From positions 2,728,001-2,792,000 of the forward strand of contig NZ_CP109796.1 of assembly GCF_038725785.1 (NCBI RefSeq): 64,000 bases of DNA. The letters are read 5' to 3'. Positions 35,497 to 45,664 of the stretch are shown piece after piece. The position numbers and the translations under genes are program-made. Position 1 is the stretch's first letter, and every line of letters begins with the position of its first letter. This stretch comes from Termitidicoccus mucosus (GTDB taxonomy: Bacteria > Verrucomicrobiota > Verrucomicrobiia > Opitutales > Opitutaceae). The notes beneath the pieces are model-generated. The model was not told where the DNA came from and ran no database searches. It worked only from the letters and a program-made list of their open reading frames with translations.

Positions 35497-37710
35497 TCAC
35501 ACATCGAGAATCGCGATTCCGTGGGCGTCGAGCCCGACCGGCAGCGCGGTCCTGCCGTCGCCCAAGGTCACCCTTGTGGTCTGCGGCGTGCCCGCATTGT
35601 TGATCACCACGAGCTTTTTCTTCTTCGGAAACCACGAGCATTCGGTATAAAAGTTCTCCGCATGCCAGGCGCCCCACGCAGCCTCGTCCGCCGCCGCCCA
35701 GAAGAGCGCCCGATGCAGCAGCCGCGTGTTTTCATGGCTGAACTTAAATCCGCTTAAATACACCGCGCGGCCCTTGCCGAAGACATGCGTGGCGAGACGC
35801 GGCGAACCGTCGCCGTCGGCCAGCACCTGCGTGCCGCCGCCCAGCACATAAATGCCGTCCACGCCCTTGCCGAGATCGGGCGCCCTGCCGTCCGCCAGGT
35901 CGGCGGTGATGAAGTGGGGTGCCGCCGCGCCGGCGGCGGGCGCGTCGTAGTTGTAGCTGCCGTTGGCCAGACGCTCGCCGTTGTCGCGGTCGAGCCCGAG
36001 CACTTGCGCGAGGCGGAAATTCTGCCCCGGCTGCGGACGCGCCGACGGCTCGGCAATGCCGACGAAGCCGCCGCCCTTGCGCACCCATTCGGCCAGCGCC
36101 GCCTCGACCCGCGGGTCGTCCCAATGATGCCCGCCGCTCCACGCCGTGCCGGCGCGGCCGCAGTTGATGATCGCCCGCACGCCGCGCGGCACACCCCTGG
36201 CCGCGACATCGTCGAGACTGATGAACTGCACGTCGAGCGGCAGACCCGCCAGCGTCTCGAGCACGTGGTAAAGCTCGACGTTTTGCATAAAATGCCCGGA
36301 GCAGGTCCACGCGCGAAGGTCGCCCCAGGCGGTGAGCACGGCGACCTTGAAGGGTGCGACATAAGGCGTGTCACCCGCGTGAAAGGATTTCAGCAGGCGG
36401 AACTCCTGCGCCACCTGCTCGATGTAATCCTGGAAATCCGGCCAGGGCTCGACCAGCGACAGGTAACCGCCCAGCCCGATGCGGTCGATGGGGGCGCGCA
36501 CGATGCCGCGGCGCGCGTCGATCCAAAAATTCTTCGCATCGAGCGTCGGGTTGCCGCCACCGCCCTTTTGGAAAGTCGGCTCGCCCTTGAGGCCGGTGGG
36601 GAACAGGTAGGGATGCAGACGTAGTTCTTTTGTGGATACGCCCCGCGAATGCGCGCACAGCCGCACCTCGAAGGCGTTGAACACGCACTTGATGAGCCCG
36701 TCGAAACCAAACTCCGCGAAGCGCGGGCTGCTCGGCTCCACGCCGATCCAGTGGTCGTCATAAAAGACGTAGGCGAGTTTCCCGTGGCGGTGGACGAGGT
36801 CGATGCACTTGCGCCCGAATTCGATCACGAAATCGTGCACGAACGCCATGTAGTCGCGGTAGCGGCGCGACGGAGCGTTGTGAGTGGAATTATAAAGACC
36901 GCCGTTGACAAAATCCTCCGAGGTCAGCCGGTAGCCGTGTTTTTTCTCGAACAACCGCAGCGCGCGCGGGCTGACGGTCATCTCGTAGTCGCCCCAGTCC
37001 GAGTAGATGTCGCGCAGCCGCTTGTGGTCGGCGCCCCAGAACCACGAAAAATTATAAAACATCGACGTAAACCGCACGACCTTGGTGTCCGGATGCCCGC
37101 GCAGCCAACCGTCGAGGAACGCGAGCAGCGCCTTTTGCGTTTCCGGCTGCATCGGATCGACCGCGGCGAGGTGCTCGCGGTCGCCCCAGTTATTGGTGAG
37201 GTGATTATACATCGAGATCTCCTCCCAGATGCGAAACGCGAGGAAGTTGACCGTGTATCGATGTCCCGGATACGCGCCGGTGATGGTGACGGCGCCCTTG
37301 CGCGGATTCACCGACCACTTCGATTTCGGGACCTCATCACCCGTGGTGCGGTCGAACACCTGCCACCACTGCTTGGGCGAGTCCTTGAAATTCACTGCGA
37401 ACTGCTCGGTGTAGTAGCCGTCGAGCAGCGTGACGGTCACGGAGCTTTTTGCGGCGACGACGGGCCGGCTCATGAGAAAATTCTGCTGGAGCTTGTCGCG
37501 ATGCGTGCGCGCCCAAGGCTGCACGGAGCGGACAAGGCAGACGGTCGAATAGATGGCATAGCCCGACTGGACGATCTCGGGCGAAAGCTGGGTGCCGTCG
37601 GAGTCGCGGATGGTGTCGGCGCCCCACTTTTTTGCGAGGCGCAGCGTGAGCTGTTCGAAGCCGGCTTCGCCGGGCAGCGTGAAGGAGCCGGTGGAAATGT
37701 CGGAAGTCAT
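35497..37710 (-). CDS. GH112 beta-galactosyl-N-acetylhexosamine/rhamnose phosphorylase
   Basis: A 737-residue glycoside phosphorylase of family GH112. Members split galacto-N-biose, lacto-N-biose or galactosyl-rhamnose with phosphate to galactose-1-phosphate. N-terminal GSFTLPGEAGFEQLTLRLAKKWGAD, TSMFYNFSWFWGAD and WGDYEMTVSPRAL (each cited in parts) are typical, with the acidic region around HNAPSRRYRDYMAF and AYVFYDDHWIGVEP. The protein has no signal peptide. Specificity between lacto-N-biose and galactosyl-rhamnose cannot be told by eye. ATG 37710 starts the conserved MTSDISTGSF; upstream codons to 37848 are not conserved. It is divergent from cas3 by about 250 bp. Confidence 0.88.
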   Translation of the reverse strand: MTSDISTGSFTLPGEAGFEQLTLRLAKKWGADTIRDSDGTQLSPEIVQSGYAIYSTVCLVRSVQPWARTHRDKLQQNFLMSRPVVAAKSSVTVTLLDGYYTEQFAVNFKDSPKQWWQVFDRTTGDEVPKSKWSVNPRKGAVTITGAYPGHRYTVNFLAFRIWEEISMYNHLTNNWGDREHLAAVDPMQPETQKALLAFLDGWLRGHPDTKVVRFTSMFYNFSWFWGADHKRLRDIYSDWGDYEMTVSPRALRLFEKKHGYRLTSEDFVNGGLYNSTHNAPSRRYRDYMAFVHDFVIEFGRKCIDLVHRHGKLAYVFYDDHWIGVEPSSPRFAEFGFDGLIKCVFNAFEVRLCAHSRGVSTKELRLHPYLFPTGLKGEPTFQKGGGGNPTLDAKNFWIDARRGIVRAPIDRIGLGGYLSLVEPWPDFQDYIEQVAQEFRLLKSFHAGDTPYVAPFKVAVLTAWGDLRAWTCSGHFMQNVELYHVLETLAGLPLDVQFISLDDVAARGVPRGVRAIINCGRAGTAWSGGHHWDDPRVEAALAEWVRKGGGFVGIAEPSARPQPGQNFRLAQVLGLDRDNGERLANGSYNYDAPAAGAAAPHFITADLADGRAPDLGKGVDGIYVLGGGTQVLADGDGSPRLATHVFGKGRAVYLSGFKFSHENTRLLHRALFWAAADEAAWGAWHAENFYTECSWFPKKKKLVVINNAGTPQTTRVTLGDGRTALPVGLDAHGIAILDV

Positions 37711-37959
37711 GTGATGAAAATAGGATGATGAAAGGTGAGGAAACGCGATGATGGCGGAGAAAACACAGGGAGCCGTCAGCGAAACGCGACAACGCGGTTC
37801 AATCCGATGGCTCCAAACCAGCCGAGGCAAATCGCCCGCCCCGCACAAGCCAGCTACCAGAGGAGTTTACAGTCCGAACGGAATAGTATTCTCATCCCTG
37901 CTCAGATCTGGACTGAATAAGTCGATTGTGCTAAACATCGCCAAAATTTAGGCAACCCC

Positions 37960-40350
37960 ATGCCTTATTACGCCCATACCGCCAGCGATCCAAATGACCC
38001 GGACAGCCAACTTCCGGAAGGCTCTGGCAAATGGCAATTGCTTCGCGAACATCTTGAGGCCGTCGCCAAGCTCGCCGCCCAGTTTGCCGCCGCCTTCGGC
38101 CTCGCTGATATCGCACGGCTCGCAGGACTGCTTCACGATTTGGGAAAGTACGCCGAGCGCTTTCAAGCCCGCCTTCACGACCCTGCTCACATCCATGGCA
38201 TCAACCATTGGATTTCCGGCGCATTTGCGGCCTACGCCTCCAGCCATCCACTCCTCTCCTTCCTGATAGATGGTCACCACACGGGGCTACCTTCATTCCA
38301 AAATGACGTCGCCGGCATACGCGCCTCGCTGCAGCAATCCCTCAAAAAATTCAATTCACCCGTCACTCGTTCCGCACTCACCGGAGGCTGTCCAGAGTCC
38401 GTTGAGGACCTCCTTAAACACCTCACCAACGATGGCATTACGATTCCGAACATTTCGGCCCAGCCGTTGCCCGCGCTGACCGAGGCTAATCGCGTATTCG
38501 AAACGGCCTTCCGCGCCCGCATGCTTTTCAGTTGCCTGGTGGACGCCGATTTTCTCGACACGGAGCGGCATTTCGATCCCGCCCAAGCCGCCAGGCGGCC
38601 AGCTTTTTCGCACGCTCCGAATCACGACTTCCTCAACGCGCCCCGAGCCCTCGAAATCCTTCTCGCCGAACTCCGCGCAAAACCGGCCGACGGCGAAGTC
38701 AACCGCCTCCGCCGCGAACTCCTCGACAACTGCCTCCAGAAAGCCGCCTGCCCTCCCGGCCTCTTTACTATCACTGCGCCCACCGGCAGCGGCAAAACCC
38801 TCTCCTCGCTCGCGTTCGCGCTCCGGCACATTGAGCTGCACAACAAACCCCTTGCGACCGACGACGCGTGCCGTCTCCGCCGCATCATCGTCGTCATCCC
38901 CTACACCAGCATCATCGAGCAAACCGCCGATGTTTTCCGCAAACTTTTCGGAGCCCAATTTGGACCCGGTTACATCCTTGAGCACCACAGCGCCGTCGCT
39001 CCGCGCGAGCTTGAGAGCAACGCCCCTCAACACGACCGCGATGCCGAGGATGAACGCACACGGCGCGCCCGCCTCGCGCAAGAAAACTGGGACGCCCCGC
39101 TGATCGTCACCACCAGCGTCCGGTTTTTCGAGAGCCTCTTTGCGAGTCGCACCAGCGATTGCCGCAAACTCCACAACATTGCCCGCTCCGTCATTCTCTT
39201 TGATGAAGTCCAAACGCTCCCGCACAACCTCGTCCCCTCGCTCCTTTCCGGCGTCAGTCTCCTGACCGGCGCCCCCTATGGCAGCACGGCGGTCTTCATG
39301 ACCGCGACCCAGCCCGCCTTCGCCTCCGCTAAAAACGCGCTGCCCTTTGGCTGGAACCCCACCCCGATCGAAGCCGATGCCAACGCCCTTTCGGAAACGC
39401 TCCGGCGCACTCGTATTCAGCTTCCCACGACGCCCGAAGCGCCTGCCGTTTCATACACATGGAGCGAACTTGCGGGGGAGCTTCTCAACGCCCCGCACCA
39501 GCAAGCCCTCTGCGTCCTCAACACCACCAAGGATGCCCGCGCCCTGTTTCGTATTCTAAAAAAAACTGCCGCGCCCGGCGCGATTCTCCACCTTTCCTCG
39601 CGCATGTGCCCCGCGCACCGCCGGCAGGTGCTCGCCGAGGTGCGTCGCCGCCTGCATCCGGATAATACCGCAAAACCATCCTGCATCCTTGTCTCCACGC
39701 AGCTCATCGAGGCCGGCGTTGACGTGGATTTCCCCATCGCCTACCGCGCACTCGGCCCGCTCGACTCCATCATCCAAACCGCCGGGCGCTGCAACCGGGA
39801 GGGACGCCGCCCGGGACGCTGCTCCGTCATCGTTTTTCACGCGGTCGAGGGCGGCATCCCGCCAGGCGCCTACGAAACCGCCACTGCCGCCACGCTTGCT
39901 TTTCTCAAGCGATACCCCGATGCGGAAGACCGCCTCCACCTCCCGCAATTCTATGCCGATTATTTTGCCGAACTCTACAAACTCACCGGACGCGATTCCG
40001 CCGCCGCCGATCCTGTTTATGCCGCGTCGGCAAAGCTCGATTTCCCTGCCGCCGACGCGGCTTGCCGTTTGGTTGATGCCAACACTCGCAGTGTCCTCGT
40101 GCAGTGGAAACGCGGCCAGGAAATCATCGAAAAATTGCGCCGGGAAAAACACCTGAGCACGGACGAGTGGCGCGAAACCCAGCACTATTCCGTCAATCTC
40201 TACGAGCACGGCGAATTTCTTGACGCCAAGGCAAAGGGGTATGTCGCCACGGCTCTTGAATCCCAAAATGTCGAAAAATGGTTTTGGGCAGCCAACTACG
40301 ACGAACACCTCGGAGCCTGTCATGCCGAAGGTGAGGATTTCTACTTATGA
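37960..40350 (+). CDS. cas3: CRISPR-associated helicase/nuclease Cas3 (type I-C)
   Basis: A 796-residue effector nuclease recruited by Cascade to unwind and degrade target DNA. The N-terminal HD nuclease domain has LAGLLHDLGKYAERF (His59-Asp60) and DGHHTGLPS. The helicase part has Walker A ITAPTGSGKT (about 271-280), the DEAD-box-like ILFDEVQTLP (about 415), motif III FMTATQPAF, and motif VI IIQTAGRCNREG. Order HD then helicase in one chain is standard. It is the first gene of the cas operon; cas5 starts 62 bp later. The promoter should lie in the AT-rich 37860-37955 stretch shared with the divergent GH112 gene. Confidence 0.96.
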   Translation: MPYYAHTASDPNDPDSQLPEGSGKWQLLREHLEAVAKLAAQFAAAFGLADIARLAGLLHDLGKYAERFQARLHDPAHIHGINHWISGAFAAYASSHPLLSFLIDGHHTGLPSFQNDVAGIRASLQQSLKKFNSPVTRSALTGGCPESVEDLLKHLTNDGITIPNISAQPLPALTEANRVFETAFRARMLFSCLVDADFLDTERHFDPAQAARRPAFSHAPNHDFLNAPRALEILLAELRAKPADGEVNRLRRELLDNCLQKAACPPGLFTITAPTGSGKTLSSLAFALRHIELHNKPLATDDACRLRRIIVVIPYTSIIEQTADVFRKLFGAQFGPGYILEHHSAVAPRELESNAPQHDRDAEDERTRRARLAQENWDAPLIVTTSVRFFESLFASRTSDCRKLHNIARSVILFDEVQTLPHNLVPSLLSGVSLLTGAPYGSTAVFMTATQPAFASAKNALPFGWNPTPIEADANALSETLRRTRIQLPTTPEAPAVSYTWSELAGELLNAPHQQALCVLNTTKDARALFRILKKTAAPGAILHLSSRMCPAHRRQVLAEVRRRLHPDNTAKPSCILVSTQLIEAGVDVDFPIAYRALGPLDSIIQTAGRCNREGRRPGRCSVIVFHAVEGGIPPGAYETATAATLAFLKRYPDAEDRLHLPQFYADYFAELYKLTGRDSAAADPVYAASAKLDFPAADAACRLVDANTRSVLVQWKRGQEIIEKLRREKHLSTDEWRETQHYSVNLYEHGEFLDAKAKGYVATALESQNVEKWFWAANYDEHLGACHAEGEDFYL

Positions 40351-40412
40351 TCCTGCATTTTCAAAAACAACCATGGAGCTTCCTCTGATTAACCAATAGA
40401 TATTTATCACCA

Positions 40413-41174
40413 ATGCCTATCTACCTCCGCACATGGGGTGACCTCGCCTGCTTTACTCGGCCAGAGATGAAAGTGGAGCGTGTCAGTTACCCGGTCATCA
40501 CGCCCTCCGCAGCCCGCGGGCTCCTTGAAGCCATTCTCTATAAACCCCAATTTCGCTGGCGCATCCATCGCATTGCCGTCCAGAGGCCAATTCGGTTCCT
40601 CGCCTTTCGGCGAAACGAGGTGAAATCCCGCCTTTCCACACGTAACCCGGCTCCGCTCCTCGCCGACGAAGACCGCACCCAGCGCAACACGCTCGCGCTT
40701 CGCGACGTGTCCTATGTGATCGAGGCGTCCATTGAACTTACGGCGCTGGCTGGCCAGCCGCGCCGCGCTCCTCATGCGTCCGATGAACCACAGGGCGACG
40801 ACAACGTGGGAAAATACCTCGGCATGTTCCAGCGCCGTGCCGAGAAAGGCCAGTGCTTTGCCCAGCCGTGCTTCGGTTGTCGTGAATTTCCGGCACACTT
40901 CGAACTCACGGATGCAAGCGCGATGAGCGTTCCGTCCGGGATCAATCCCGACTCGGATCTCGGCCTCATGCTCTACGATGTGTTCGACTTGGATGTGTCG
41001 AAAAACCAACGCCCCGGAAAAATCGAGAAAACCAATCCCCGGATTACCTTTTTCCCGGCTGCGCTCAAAAACGGTGTCGTCACGATTCCATCGTGGAGTG
41101 AAGTTCGCCGTCAGCTCACAGCGGCTACGACAACGGCCACCTCCACCGATTCCCAAAAAGGAGGTGTCGCATGA
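40413..41174 (+). CDS. cas5: Cas5d/Cas5c, pre-crRNA processing subunit
   Basis: A 253-residue Cas5 protein of type I-C. In this subtype it replaces Cas6: it cuts the repeat at the 3' base of the hairpin and stays on the 5' handle. The N-terminus MPIYLRTWGDLACFTRPEMK and YPVITPSAARGLLEAILYKP are characteristic of the Cas5d group. The C-terminus contains GLMLYDVFDLD. The stop overlaps the cas8c start by ATGA (41171-41174). Confidence 0.95.
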   Translation: MPIYLRTWGDLACFTRPEMKVERVSYPVITPSAARGLLEAILYKPQFRWRIHRIAVQRPIRFLAFRRNEVKSRLSTRNPAPLLADEDRTQRNTLALRDVSYVIEASIELTALAGQPRRAPHASDEPQGDDNVGKYLGMFQRRAEKGQCFAQPCFGCREFPAHFELTDASAMSVPSGINPDSDLGLMLYDVFDLDVSKNQRPGKIEKTNPRITFFPAALKNGVVTIPSWSEVRRQLTAATTTATSTDSQKGGVA

Positions 41175-42952
41175 TGCTTCAGGCTCTCATCGCTTATGCG
41201 GAACGCGAGAATCTTGGTGATGCCGATTTCGAAACGGTCGCCGTGCGCTGGCTTATTCCCCTCGGCTCGGATGGAAAGCTTGCCGGCAATCCCATTCCGC
41301 TTTCTGAAGATCCCTCGGCGAAGAAACCACGCCCCAAGCCAATGCTTCGTCCGTTCACTTCCCCCAACGAACTCAATCAAGGCACCAAGTCCCATTTCCT
41401 TTGCGATACGCTTGAGCGGGCTATTTTGCTTCCCGATCCCAAAGCAACGGAGTCCAAAGTCGCAGCTCGCCGCGTCCAGCACGCTTATTTCAAAAGCCTC
41501 CTTTCCGAAGCAGCCGCTGCTTGCGCCGATGACCCTGAAGCTGCTCCGTCCACTGCGGCGTTGCGCGCGATCAAGACCTTTCTCGATGACGAAGACGCTC
41601 TCGCTTCTCTTCGCGAACAATTCAGTAGCCTGAAGGCGAAGCCGACGGAAAACGTTACATTCAAAGTCGGCGATTCCATTATTCTTGAATTTCTGGCTCT
41701 GAAAAAGTTCTGGCGGACGCGCCGTCAGGCTGCGGCCGCTTCCGGCGCCAACAAACGCTCTGAGCGCATTTGCATTGCGACAGGCGAGCTGAGTGAAATT
41801 CTGGATACCACGGAGAAAATCAAGGGAGTCCCCGGCGGATTGGCCACCGGCACCAACCTCATCAGCTTCGATAAGGATGCGTTTTGCTCCTACGGCCTTA
41901 ACCAGGCGCAAAACGCTGCGCTTTCTCCCAATGCCGAGTTGAAAATCCGCTCTGCACTCAATGAGCGTATCGAAAAAAGCCGTGCGCAAGGGCTCGTTTT
42001 CAACGGCACGGTTTATATCCACTGGACCCGGAATGCGCTCAATCAGACCGATCCCATTGATCTGCTCCACACGCCGGACGCCAATGCGATCGCGCAACTT
42101 CTCCTGTCGCCAAAAACGGGACGGCAATACTCCGATCTCGATGCCAACGCCTATTATTGCGCCGGGCTCACCGGAAACGGAGCGCGCATTGTTGTCCGCG
42201 ATTGGATCGAAACCACCGTGCCCGAAGTCGAGCAAAGCATCGCAGCCTGGTTTCGCGATCTCACTTTGGTGAATCCTGACGGCATGGAAACGCGCAACAA
42301 CTTCAAATTTGGCGCGCTTCTTTACGGACTCGTTCGCGACAAACTCGACGAACTCGCCCCGCAAATCCCCGTCCAACTTCTTCATTCCGCGCTCCGCAAT
42401 ACGCCGCTCCCGCAAACGGCTTTGGCAGCCGCGCTTCGTCGTCAGCAGATCGAAGAGGACAAACTCTCTCCTGCCCGTCTCGCCCTCATCAAGGCCTGCC
42501 TGCTTCGTTCAATCACAACCCGAAACCAAAAGGAAAATCACACCATGACAGCCGAACTGAATACCGAATCCCGCGACCCCGCCTATCTCTGCGGGCGTCT
42601 CTTTGCCGTTTTTGACCGGCTCCAGTATCTCGCCTTGGAAGGCGTCAAGGCCGGCGTGGTCGAGCGTTATTACGCCAGCGCCAGCGCCACACCAGCAATG
42701 GTCATGGGTCGCCTTTTCCGCAACGCCCAGTATCATCTCTCGAAGACGGATGGTGGCATCGCGACCAATATCTCCAAGGATTTCGAGGCAATTGCCTCCG
42801 CGCTTGGACACGAATTTCCCGCCGCCCTTGATCTCGAAGGCCAAGGCCGCTTCGCCCTTGGTTATTACCACCAAAAGGCGGAATATCGGCGTATCTCCGC
42901 CGAACGCAAAGAGGCTGCCGCTCAGGCCAAGGCCGCGGCAGAGGCCAAGTAA
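41171..42952 (+). CDS. cas8c: Cas8c (Csd1), large Cascade subunit
   Basis: A 593-residue large subunit of type I-C Cascade that recognises the PAM. The N-terminal [13 protein letters not shown] and the [20 protein letters not shown] stretch (in parts RPFTSPNEL and [11 protein letters not shown]) are typical Csd1. The middle contains [15 protein letters not shown], and the last 135 residues form a helical bundle region. An internal ATG at 42545 with its own ribosome-binding site allows separate synthesis of that C-terminal part (see Cas11c). Start ATG 41171 overlaps cas5. Confidence 0.95.
   Translation: MMLQALIAYAERENLGDADFETVAVRWLIPLGSDGKLAGNPIPLSEDPSAKKPRPKPMLRPFTSPNELNQGTKSHFLCDTLERAILLPDPKATESKVAARRVQHAYFKSLLSEAAAACADDPEAAPSTAALRAIKTFLDDEDALASLREQFSSLKAKPTENVTFKVGDSIILEFLALKKFWRTRRQAAAASGANKRSERICIATGELSEILDTTEKIKGVPGGLATGTNLISFDKDAFCSYGLNQAQNAALSPNAELKIRSALNERIEKSRAQGLVFNGTVYIHWTRNALNQTDPIDLLHTPDANAIAQLLLSPKTGRQYSDLDANAYYCAGLTGNGARIVVRDWIETTVPEVEQSIAAWFRDLTLVNPDGMETRNNFKFGALLYGLVRDKLDELAPQIPVQLLHSALRNTPLPQTALAAALRRQQIEEDKLSPARLALIKACLLRSITTRNQKENHTMTAELNTESRDPAYLCGRLFAVFDRLQYLALEGVKAGVVERYYASASATPAMVMGRLFRNAQYHLSKTDGGIATNISKDFEAIASALGHEFPAALDLEGQGRFALGYYHQKAEYRRISAERKEAAAQAKAAAEAK
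42545..42952 (+). CDS. cas11c: Probable Cas11c, internal translation product of cas8c
   Basis: An in-frame ATG at codon 459 of cas8c, preceded by AAAAGGAAAA (AAGGA at 42530-42534, 10 nt before the ATG), would make a 135-residue protein beginning [19 protein letters not shown]. In studied type I-C systems the small subunit Cas11c is made exactly this way, from an internal start near the 3' end of cas8c, and is needed for a stable Cascade. The product has [16 protein letters not shown] and a Lys/Ala-rich C-terminus, as expected for a helical small subunit. That it is translated here is an inference from the start site and length. Confidence 0.75.
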   Translation: MTAELNTESRDPAYLCGRLFAVFDRLQYLALEGVKAGVVERYYASASATPAMVMGRLFRNAQYHLSKTDGGIATNISKDFEAIASALGHEFPAALDLEGQGRFALGYYHQKAEYRRISAERKEAAAQAKAAAEAK

Positions 42953-43029
42953 CCACAATTCACCCCGCACTACGCATTTCCTTCGCCTGCCAAAATATCC
43001 ATCAACCCTATCCAATATATAAATACGCC

Positions 43030-43905
43030 ATGAACAACCGCTACGACTTCGTTTATCTCTTCGACTGCAAAGACGGCAATCCCAACGGAGACCCCGATGC
43101 TGCCAACTCCCCGCGCATCGACCCGCAGGACATGCACGGCCTCGTTTCCGATGTCTGTCTGAAACGCAAAATCCGCAACTACGCCCTGCTCGAAAAAGCG
43201 GGCGCCGACGGCTACGACATTTTTGTTCAGCAAGGCTCCGTGCTGAACGACAAGATTGGCGAGGCCCATAAAGCGCTCGGCCACGACATCGATCCGAAAT
43301 CCGAAAAGAAAAAAGCCACCCGCGAGCAGGTTGGCAAAGCCCGCGTCGAGATGTGCCGCCGTTTTTATGACGTGCGCACCTTTGGCGCGGTCATGTCCAC
43401 CGGCCCCAACGCCGGCCAGGTTCGCGGCCCTGTGCAACTCAGCTTTTCGCGCAGCATCGATTCCATCCTTCCGCTCGACCTCAGCGTCACCCGCATGGCT
43501 GTCACCGAGGCAAAGGAAGCCGACGCGCCCAACCAGACCATGGGCCGCAAAAACATCATCCCCTACGGACTCTATCGTTGCCACGGTTTCATCAGCGCCA
43601 ACCTCGCCAACGAGACTGGATTCAGTGATGACGACCTCGAACTCCTCTGGCGCGCCCTCTCGCTCATGTTCGACCACGACCGCTCTGCCAGCCGCGGCAC
43701 AATGGCCCCGCAAAAGCTCATTGTTTTCAAACACGCCAGTCTCCTCGGCAACGCGCCCGCGCACAAGCTCTTCGACCGTGTCCAGGTTTCCCTGAAACCC
43801 GAACTTGCCGCCGCCGGGAAAGCTGCACGGTCCTTCTCCGACTACATCGTGACCATCAATCGCGACAACCTTCCCTCCGGGGTGGAAATCATCGAAAAAC
43901 TCTGA
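43030..43905 (+). CDS. cas7: Cas7c (Csd2), Cascade backbone subunit
   Basis: A 291-residue RAMP-fold backbone protein that polymerises along the crRNA spacer. The N-terminal [20 protein letters not shown] and [20 protein letters not shown] motifs are characteristic of type I-C Cas7, as is [19 protein letters not shown]. It starts 77 bp after cas8c, preceded by a short AT-rich spacer (TCCAATATATAAATACGCC). Length and motif order are normal. Confidence 0.96.
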   Translation: MNNRYDFVYLFDCKDGNPNGDPDAANSPRIDPQDMHGLVSDVCLKRKIRNYALLEKAGADGYDIFVQQGSVLNDKIGEAHKALGHDIDPKSEKKKATREQVGKARVEMCRRFYDVRTFGAVMSTGPNAGQVRGPVQLSFSRSIDSILPLDLSVTRMAVTEAKEADAPNQTMGRKNIIPYGLYRCHGFISANLANETGFSDDDLELLWRALSLMFDHDRSASRGTMAPQKLIVFKHASLLGNAPAHKLFDRVQVSLKPELAAAGKAARSFSDYIVTINRDNLPSGVEIIEKL

Positions 43906-43912
43906 CCTTGCA

Positions 43913-44545
43913 ATGGGCTCATCAGCCCAGATTTCTCTCAGCGCCCTCAACGATTATCTCTACTGTCCGCGACGGGCAGGATTGAAATTCATTGAAGGGC
44001 TGCGCGGTGAAAACGAGCACACCCTACTCGGCGACCAGGCGCACGAGCATGTCGATTTTCCCGGATATGAGCAACGCGCGGGGTGGACTCTGCTCCGTGC
44101 GCTGCCGCTTTATTCCGACCGGCTCGGCCTTTCAGGAAAAGCCGACTTGGTGGAAGTCCGCCATGCACTCGGTGGCGAATCCATTACCGAAATCCGCCCT
44201 GTCGAATACAAGAAGGGACCGAAGCGGCGTTTCGACAACGACGAAGCCCAGCTTTGCGCCCAGGCTTTTTGCCTCGAAGAGATGTTCGGGTTGGGCATCG
44301 AGACCGGCTCTATTTATCATGCGTCCTCGCAAAAACGCCGCGACGTTTGCTTCGACGAACCCTTGCGCATCAAGACACGCGAAACGATCACCGCCCTGCG
44401 GGGGTTGATCGAGGCCGGGGAAATGCCTCCCGCCGAGTTGCGTCCGCAATGCGAGGGTTGTTCCCTGCACGAAATCTGCCTGCCCGAGGCTTCGGTCAAA
44501 CCACCGTTTCGCCATCTCTACGAACCGCGAGACTACGCCTTCTGA
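43913..44545 (+). CDS. cas4: Cas4 exonuclease, spacer acquisition
   Basis: A 210-residue RecB-family nuclease with an iron-sulfur cluster; Cas4 trims prespacers and helps choose those with the right PAM. The first cluster Cys is in LNDYLYCPRRAGLKF, and the other three in PQCEGCSLHEICLPE near the C-terminus. Nuclease motifs are LSGKADLVEV (Asp), RPVEYKKGPK (Glu-x-Lys) and DEAQLCAQAFCLEE (Gln motif). It lies 7 bp after cas7 and 48 bp before cas1, the usual I-C order. Confidence 0.95.
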   Translation: MGSSAQISLSALNDYLYCPRRAGLKFIEGLRGENEHTLLGDQAHEHVDFPGYEQRAGWTLLRALPLYSDRLGLSGKADLVEVRHALGGESITEIRPVEYKKGPKRRFDNDEAQLCAQAFCLEEMFGLGIETGSIYHASSQKRRDVCFDEPLRIKTRETITALRGLIEAGEMPPAELRPQCEGCSLHEICLPEASVKPPFRHLYEPRDYAF

Positions 44546-44593
44546 TTTGTAATTTTTCATTCATTCTCCGTAACTGCTTCCGACGTTTCCGCC

Positions 44594-45628
44594 TTGTCCC
44601 AGCTCCTCCAAAACACCCTCTATCTCCTCACGCCCAAGCTCTCCGTTTATCGGGATGGACTTGCGCTCCGCATCGAGCAGGACCGCCAGCTCAAGCTCTC
44701 GCTTCCCATCCACAATTGCGAATCGCTGCTCGTGTTCGGCCCCGACATATATGTGTCGCCGGCCGCGATGCGGCTTTGCTGGGAAAACGGAGCCAGCGTT
44801 TGTTATTTCACCGAATGGGGGCGCCTTGAGGCCCGCGTTGAAGGCATCCCGCAAGGATCGGTCCACCTCCGGCGTATCCAGCACGCCGCGGCCTCCGACC
44901 TGGTTCGCACGGCGGAAATCGCGCGGTCGTTTATCGCGGGAAAAATCCACAATACCCGCTGGCTCCTCAACCGCAGCGCGCGCGATGCCGCCGAAACCGC
45001 GGATGCCGGCGCCCTGCGTTCCGTATCCGACATTTTGATACGTCTGCTGCGGCAACTCCCGGCGACGGCAGACACGGATGCCGCACGCGGGATCGAAGGG
45101 CAGGCTGCGGCGCTCCACTTCGAGGTGTTCGGGAAACACCTGCGCCCCCAAGTCAGGCAGAAATTTCCGGTGGACGGACGGAACCGCCGTCCGCCGCGCG
45201 ATACGGTGAATTGCGTGCTGTCGTTTCTTTATGCGTTGCTGCGCCATGATTGTGTCTCGGCGCTGACTGCGACGGGACTCGATCCATTCGTCGGCTATTT
45301 GCATGCGGATCGCTCTGGCCGTGAATCACTGGCGCTCGACCTGATGGAGGAATTTCGTCCCTGGGCGGAGCGGCAGGCCATCACGCTGTTGAATCGAGGC
45401 GAACTGGGCTCCAAGGATTTTGCCTTTCGCGAAGGCGGGGCCGTGGAACTCACCGAGGCGGCGAGGAAAACGCTGGTCGGCACCTACCAGACCCGCAAAC
45501 GCGAGGAAACGGCACATCCGCTGTTCAAGGAAAAAGTGCGCTATGGACAGTTGCCTTTTATCCAAGCGCGCGTGTTGGCCCGGGCCTTGCGGGAAAAAAC
45601 CGAATATATTCCCCACCTGTTTACCTGA
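44594..45628 (+). CDS. cas1: Cas1 integrase
   Basis: A 344-residue metal-dependent integrase that inserts new spacers. Conserved acidic and His residues are seen in RGIEGQAAALHFEVFG (Glu), GLDPFVGYLHADRSGRESLA (His) and LDLMEEFRPWAERQ (Asp/Glu). The N-terminal beta-domain starts LLQNTLYLLTPKLSVYRDGLALRIE (in parts). The annotated start is TTG at 44594; no nearer ATG precedes the conserved N-terminus, so a TTG start is likely. Confidence 0.95.
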   Translation: MSQLLQNTLYLLTPKLSVYRDGLALRIEQDRQLKLSLPIHNCESLLVFGPDIYVSPAAMRLCWENGASVCYFTEWGRLEARVEGIPQGSVHLRRIQHAAASDLVRTAEIARSFIAGKIHNTRWLLNRSARDAAETADAGALRSVSDILIRLLRQLPATADTDAARGIEGQAAALHFEVFGKHLRPQVRQKFPVDGRNRRPPRDTVNCVLSFLYALLRHDCVSALTATGLDPFVGYLHADRSGRESLALDLMEEFRPWAERQAITLLNRGELGSKDFAFREGGAVELTEAARKTLVGTYQTRKREETAHPLFKEKVRYGQLPFIQARVLARALREKTEYIPHLFT

Positions 45629-45664
45629 CAGGGAAGGCTGCTTTCAACGAAACTGTTTCCGCCT

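Noticed and set aside
37711-37959. A specific promoter for the cas operon
   Set aside because: The stretch is suitably AT-rich, but no -35/-10 pair was convincing enough to list as a separate feature.
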